In this document: piece after piece, positions 29,049 through 32,197 of the stretch
Numbering within the stretch: the stretch's first letter is position 1
How the letters are laid out: every line of letters starts with the position of its first letter
Origin: Spirogloea muscicola
Lineage: Eukaryota; Streptophyta; Zygnematophyceae; Spirogloeales; Spirogloeaceae
Direction: 5' to 3'
DNA: 32,197 nt
NCBI GenBank assembly: GCA_009602725.1
Contig: WELB01000208.1
Span: forward strand, 148,644-180,840
Notes under the pieces: generated by a model
The model's input: only the letters and a program-made list of their open reading frames with translations
Database searches by the model: none
Told to the model about the DNA's origin: nothing
Made by a program: the position numbers and the translations under genes

Positions 29049-31606
29049 ATGGCGTCGTCGGGGGACTATCTGAGCACGGGCGACAATGGGTGGCAGATGA
29101 CGGCGTCGACGCTGGTGGGGCTGCAGGGCATGGTGGGCCTCGTCCTCTACTACGGCGGCCTGGTGAAGAAGAAGTGGGCCGTCAACTCCGCCTTCATGGT
29201 CGTCTACGCCTTCGCCGCCGTGCTCGTCTGCTGGGTCGGCTGGGCGTACAAGTTCGGGTTCGGCAACCAGCTGGTGGGCTTCTGGGGCCGCCCCGGGCCC
29301 GCCGTCGGCGGCAGCTACTACATGTCCCAGGCCACGCTGAGCGCCGCCAACGACACCGTCACCGGCTACCCGACCGCCACCATGATCTACTTCCAGGGCG
29401 TCTTCGCCGCCGTCACGCTCGGCATCGTCGCCGGCGCGCTGCTCGGCCGCATGAACTTCCTCGCCTGGATGCTCTTCGTGCCGCTCTGGCTCACGCTCTC
29501 CTACACCGTCACCACCTTCACCTTCTGGGCCGGCGGCTTCATGTGGCAATGGGGCGTCATCGACTACTCTGGCGGCTATGTCATCCACCTCGCCTCCGCC
29601 GTCGCAGGCTACACAGCCGCCGCCTTTGTGAGTGTGCTTCTGTTGTCTGCTCCTTCCCTCTCCTCGTCCCAGTCTGCTTGCCTAGTCTCCTCCCTTGCTT
29701 TCCCCATTCCTTCCCCCCACCTCTTCCCCACCCTCCCTGCTTCCCTCCCCCTTCTCTCGCAGTATCCTTCTGCCTCTCGCCCTCTCCCTCCCTGGCCCCT
29801 CCCCTGCTCGTAACTTTCCTGTTGCTCCTCTCCCTCTCTCTCACCCTCCCTCTATTGACCTCTGTCCAATTTCCCAAACACACCGTCTCACACCCCTGCA
29901 CCTGTGAGGTACATTGCATGCTGACGAGGCAGCAAGCCTTCTGCTACATCTCGCAATGACATTTGTCCCGATGATTTGTGTTCTCATCTTCCAGGTCGGC
30001 CCACGGCTCGAACGCGACCGGCAGCGCTTCCCACCAAACAATGTCACAATCCTGCTTTTCGGTGCGGGCGTCCTATGGCTCGGTTGGAACGGCTTCAATG
30101 GGGGTGATCCTTATTCAGCCAACCAGGTCAGCAATGACTTGGCCAGCTGATTGTGACAGCTGCCTTACTCGAGGCCGGGGCGTATCTGTAGGGGCGAGTT
30201 GCACTGACCGTGGCACGTTGTCTGGGTGCGGTGGTGCTGCAGAGCTCGTCAGTGGCAGTGCTCAACACCAACATCTGCACTGCAGTTGGCGTCGTTGTGT
30301 GGGCCACATGCGACTTTGTCTACTTTGGGAAGCCATCTGTCATTGGCGCAGTGCAGGGAATGATTGCGGGTCTCGTCACCATCACACCGGCGGCAGGTGC
30401 GCTGCTGCTTGGTGCTCGGAGCCACGTCATGCCGGCCTGACTGCCAATCCCGGATGCTGTCGCTTCGGCAAGTGTTATGACTCATGTCAAGGGCGGGCGG
30501 GGCACAGGTTTCATCCATGGATGGGGCGCGCTCATCTTCGGCATCTTTGCCGGTACCGTGCCCTGGTTCACCATGAACATCTTGGGCAAGCAGTGGGCGC
30601 TCCTGCGCATGGTGGACGACTGTGCGGGCATCCTGCACACACACGCCGTCACCGGCTTCCTCGGCGGCATGCTCACCTCCTTCTTCGCTGTCGAGAAGCT
30701 ATGCGTTGGTGAGGGCTCGCACACCTGCCTGGGCGATGCTGTCACTGTCGAGCAGTGTCGGCTGGGCAAGCACTGAGCTTGGCAAGCACACTTTGGGCTT
30801 TTGCTGCTCTGGCGCTGTGTTGCTATGTATGCACCACATGCCATCGAGCGTCACTTCCCGATGGTCTTGTCCACAAGGCCGCTGTCCGAGTAAGTTCGTG
30901 CGGTTGGGGATCACTGACTAGCATCTCACAGACAGATTGCTGATACTGCCTGGCGTATGCACTGCTGCGCACAGCCTTCGCTCTGCCGCCGGGCACGAGG
31001 GGCGTCTTCTACGGCAATGGCTCCCTATTCCACAAGCAGCTCTTGGGAGCCCTCTTTGTGATCGGCTGGAATGTTGTCATCACCAGCGGCATCTGCATCC
31101 TCATCCGCATATTCGTCCCGTTGCGTATGAGCCTCGAGCACCTCGAGGTGTGCGCGGACACTAGCGCTTGCAAAGCGGATGCAGATGCAACTGCCTTGCT
31201 GCCTCTGGCCTTTGCAATTAACTTGTACTCCACGATGACTCTTTCAACTCCTCGCGTGCACTTTGTTCTGGGCAAGCCCGACTTGATTCAGCACCGTCAT
31301 TTGTGGGACTGCTTGCCACTGGCTAGCTTGCACGTCTTGCAATCAAGCAACCACACGTCTGCAGGTGCTGCTGCTGGTTGTCGGCACCGAAGCAACAAGC
31401 CTGATATTGTCGGCCAGTGTTTGACCACGAGGCAGATTGGAGACGAGGCGGCGCATGGCGAGGAGGCCTATGCCATGTATGGGGATGGAGACTTCGAACC
31501 TGGCAAGATCGGCTCCTGGTACGGCTACGACATCACAGCACATGGAGCACATGGAGTCCCAGGAGCAGCGGACATGTCGAGGAATTTGGTGCCTCCTGCC
31601 TTGTGA
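29049..31606 (+). CDS. AMT: AMT2-like ammonium transporter, 6 exons
   Basis: Exons 29049-29627, 29995-30126, 30243-30396, 30508-30708, 30975-31147 and 31436-31606 give 469 aa, all GT-AG with matching phases. The protein is a polytopic plasma-membrane channel of the AMT/MEP/Rh family moving ammonium. Landmarks: [20 protein letters not shown] (TM1), [60 protein letters not shown] (pore His about H180), [73 protein letters not shown] (second His region, about H332/H334) and [20 protein letters not shown]. The order and the [10 protein letters not shown] and VGPRLE..R.RFPPNN blocks place it with plant AMT2/bacterial-type AMTs rather than AMT1. The C-terminal tail begins [11 protein letters not shown] and ends in a short Gly/His-rich segment. 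No motif of the pathway was lost. The long first intron is pyrimidine-rich. Confidence 0.95.
29636..29880 (+). other. Long polypyrimidine tract inside AMT intron 1
   Basis: About 245 bases of the 367-base first intron are nearly all C and T on the coding strand (runs of ctccctctc, ccttcccccc). No other intron in the window has this. Such purine/pyrimidine asymmetry can adopt triplex structure or act as an extended splice-acceptor tract; both are inferences. Confidence 0.75.
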
Positions 31607-31950
31607 GTCGCGCAGAGTTGCGTGACGAGTTTTCACACGCCCATCCTGACGGTGGAGGCCCTTTCAGCCGGATGGTTCAGGCCTTGGTAGAGACCCCGGT
31701 GAAAATTGTGCCCACAGACCTGCTCGTGCTGCGCCCGCTTGACGCGGTCGTCGGGCCAGAGGTGGGCTGGGCATCGCAGGTGCTCCCACCTCTCCTCGTC
31801 CAGTGCCTCGCTGGCTGGCAGCAGCACGGACAGTATACAGACAGCATAGGGCAGCAGCACACGGTGCCGCTGACAGAAGCACCCAACGTTGATTGTGCTG
31901 GCACTGCCGGTGAACGCCTCGGCGATGCAGTGCCCCAGGAGGGCGAGGGA
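31607..31950. other. Downstream region of the ammonium transporter, nothing recognised
   Basis: Presumed 3' UTR and intergenic sequence. Both strands carry open frames of over 100 codons here (31417-31956 on +, 31633-31998 on -), but neither shows a recognisable domain. Confidence 0.4.
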
Positions 31951-31952
31951 AA

Positions 31953-31995
31953 GTAGAAAGGGCTCTCGCCCATTGAGGATCGGGGCTGGAGAAGC
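31953..31995 (-). repeat. GGGCTGGC-family repeat, diverged copy
   Basis: Matches 25553-25595: agggct(c)tcgcccattgaggat(c/a)ggggctgga. After that the two diverge (gaagccaatt versus aaaggccagccc). It lies downstream of the AMT gene, at the right edge of the gene and outside the main repeat block. Confidence 0.65.
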
Positions 31996-32197
31996 CAATT
32001 AGGGGAAGCCGGCAAGGGTATCCTCGTGGGGCGGCTCCCGAGAGGCGGGGCTGGGGGGGGGAGCCCACGGGGGAAGTTACTGCCCCCCACGGGGCCTGCG
32101 CTGACGTATGCGCGCGCAGCCGCGGCGCGCGCCCGTCGGCCGGTCACGTGGCGCGCCCGGATTGCCCGCTCGGCCCGCGTCCTGCGCGCGCCGCGAC
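31996..32197. other. GC-rich window end, no gene recognised
   Basis: Very GC-rich, with palindromic stretches such as gcccacgggggaag...ccccccacggggcc. It may be the 5' region of a gene beyond the window. Confidence 0.35.

Noticed and set aside
31633-31998. 121-codon minus-strand frame after the AMT gene
   Set aside because: It reads like protein in places but shows no recognisable domain, and part of it lies in the dispersed repeat, so it is not called as a gene.

Overview
The window is nuclear DNA from a eukaryote, most likely a green alga of the Chlorella-like (trebouxiophyte) kind. Exons are GC-rich and rich in Ala, Gly and Arg. Every recognisable gene is split by short GT-AG introns whose phases fit. 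The families present are plant/green-lineage types: an AP2+B3 (RAV-type) factor, an AMT2-like ammonium transporter, a plant-like AMBRA1 homologue and H2A.Z. A run of the plant/green-algal telomere unit CCCTAAA is also present. The species cannot be fixed from the sequence. Exon boundaries below were worked out by hand from reading-frame continuity, splice dinucleotides and family alignment recalled from memory; none were checked by search.

Layout: (1) 1-1483 is GC-rich sequence with no recognisable gene, containing a short repeat fragment at 611-662. (2) 1484-7910 (+) is a 15-exon AMBRA1-like WD40 gene, a putative DDB1/CUL4 substrate receptor. Its propeller is split by a long Ala/Gln-rich disordered insert encoded in one 1.6-kb exon. 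(3) 9166-10010 (-) is histone H2A.Z in four exons. It is head-to-head with (4) 10829-13740 (+), an F-box/LRR gene. The shared promoter holds a 481-base N gap flanked by poly-G. (5) 14840-15615 (+) is ribosomal protein S20 (uS10) in three exons. (6) About 16.8-18.0 kb (+) is the decayed RT/RNase H region of a Ty3/gypsy retrotransposon, followed by repeats. (7) 19355-20952 (+) is a mitochondrial carrier (SLC25) gene. (8) 21768-23890 (-) is the RAV-type transcription factor. (9) About 23.9-28.6 kb is a graveyard of 5'-truncated non-LTR retrotransposon pieces in both orientations. It also holds an interstitial telomere-type repeat, a 141-bp inverted repeat pair and many copies of a short palindrome-bearing repeat. 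(10) 29049-31606 (+) is an AMT2-like ammonium transporter in six exons. (11) The right end carries another copy of the short repeat and GC-rich sequence.

The genes do not form a pathway; this looks like ordinary algal housekeeping and regulatory genes interrupted by two repeat blocks. The most notable non-genic signals are the dispersed repeat with a GGGCTGGC...CAGCCC core (about 17 copies by eye) and the non-LTR fragments around (CCCTAAA)3. Single ambiguous bases (N) at 19093, 23909 and 28913 coincide with the edges of the repeat blocks, so contiguity across those points should be doubted.
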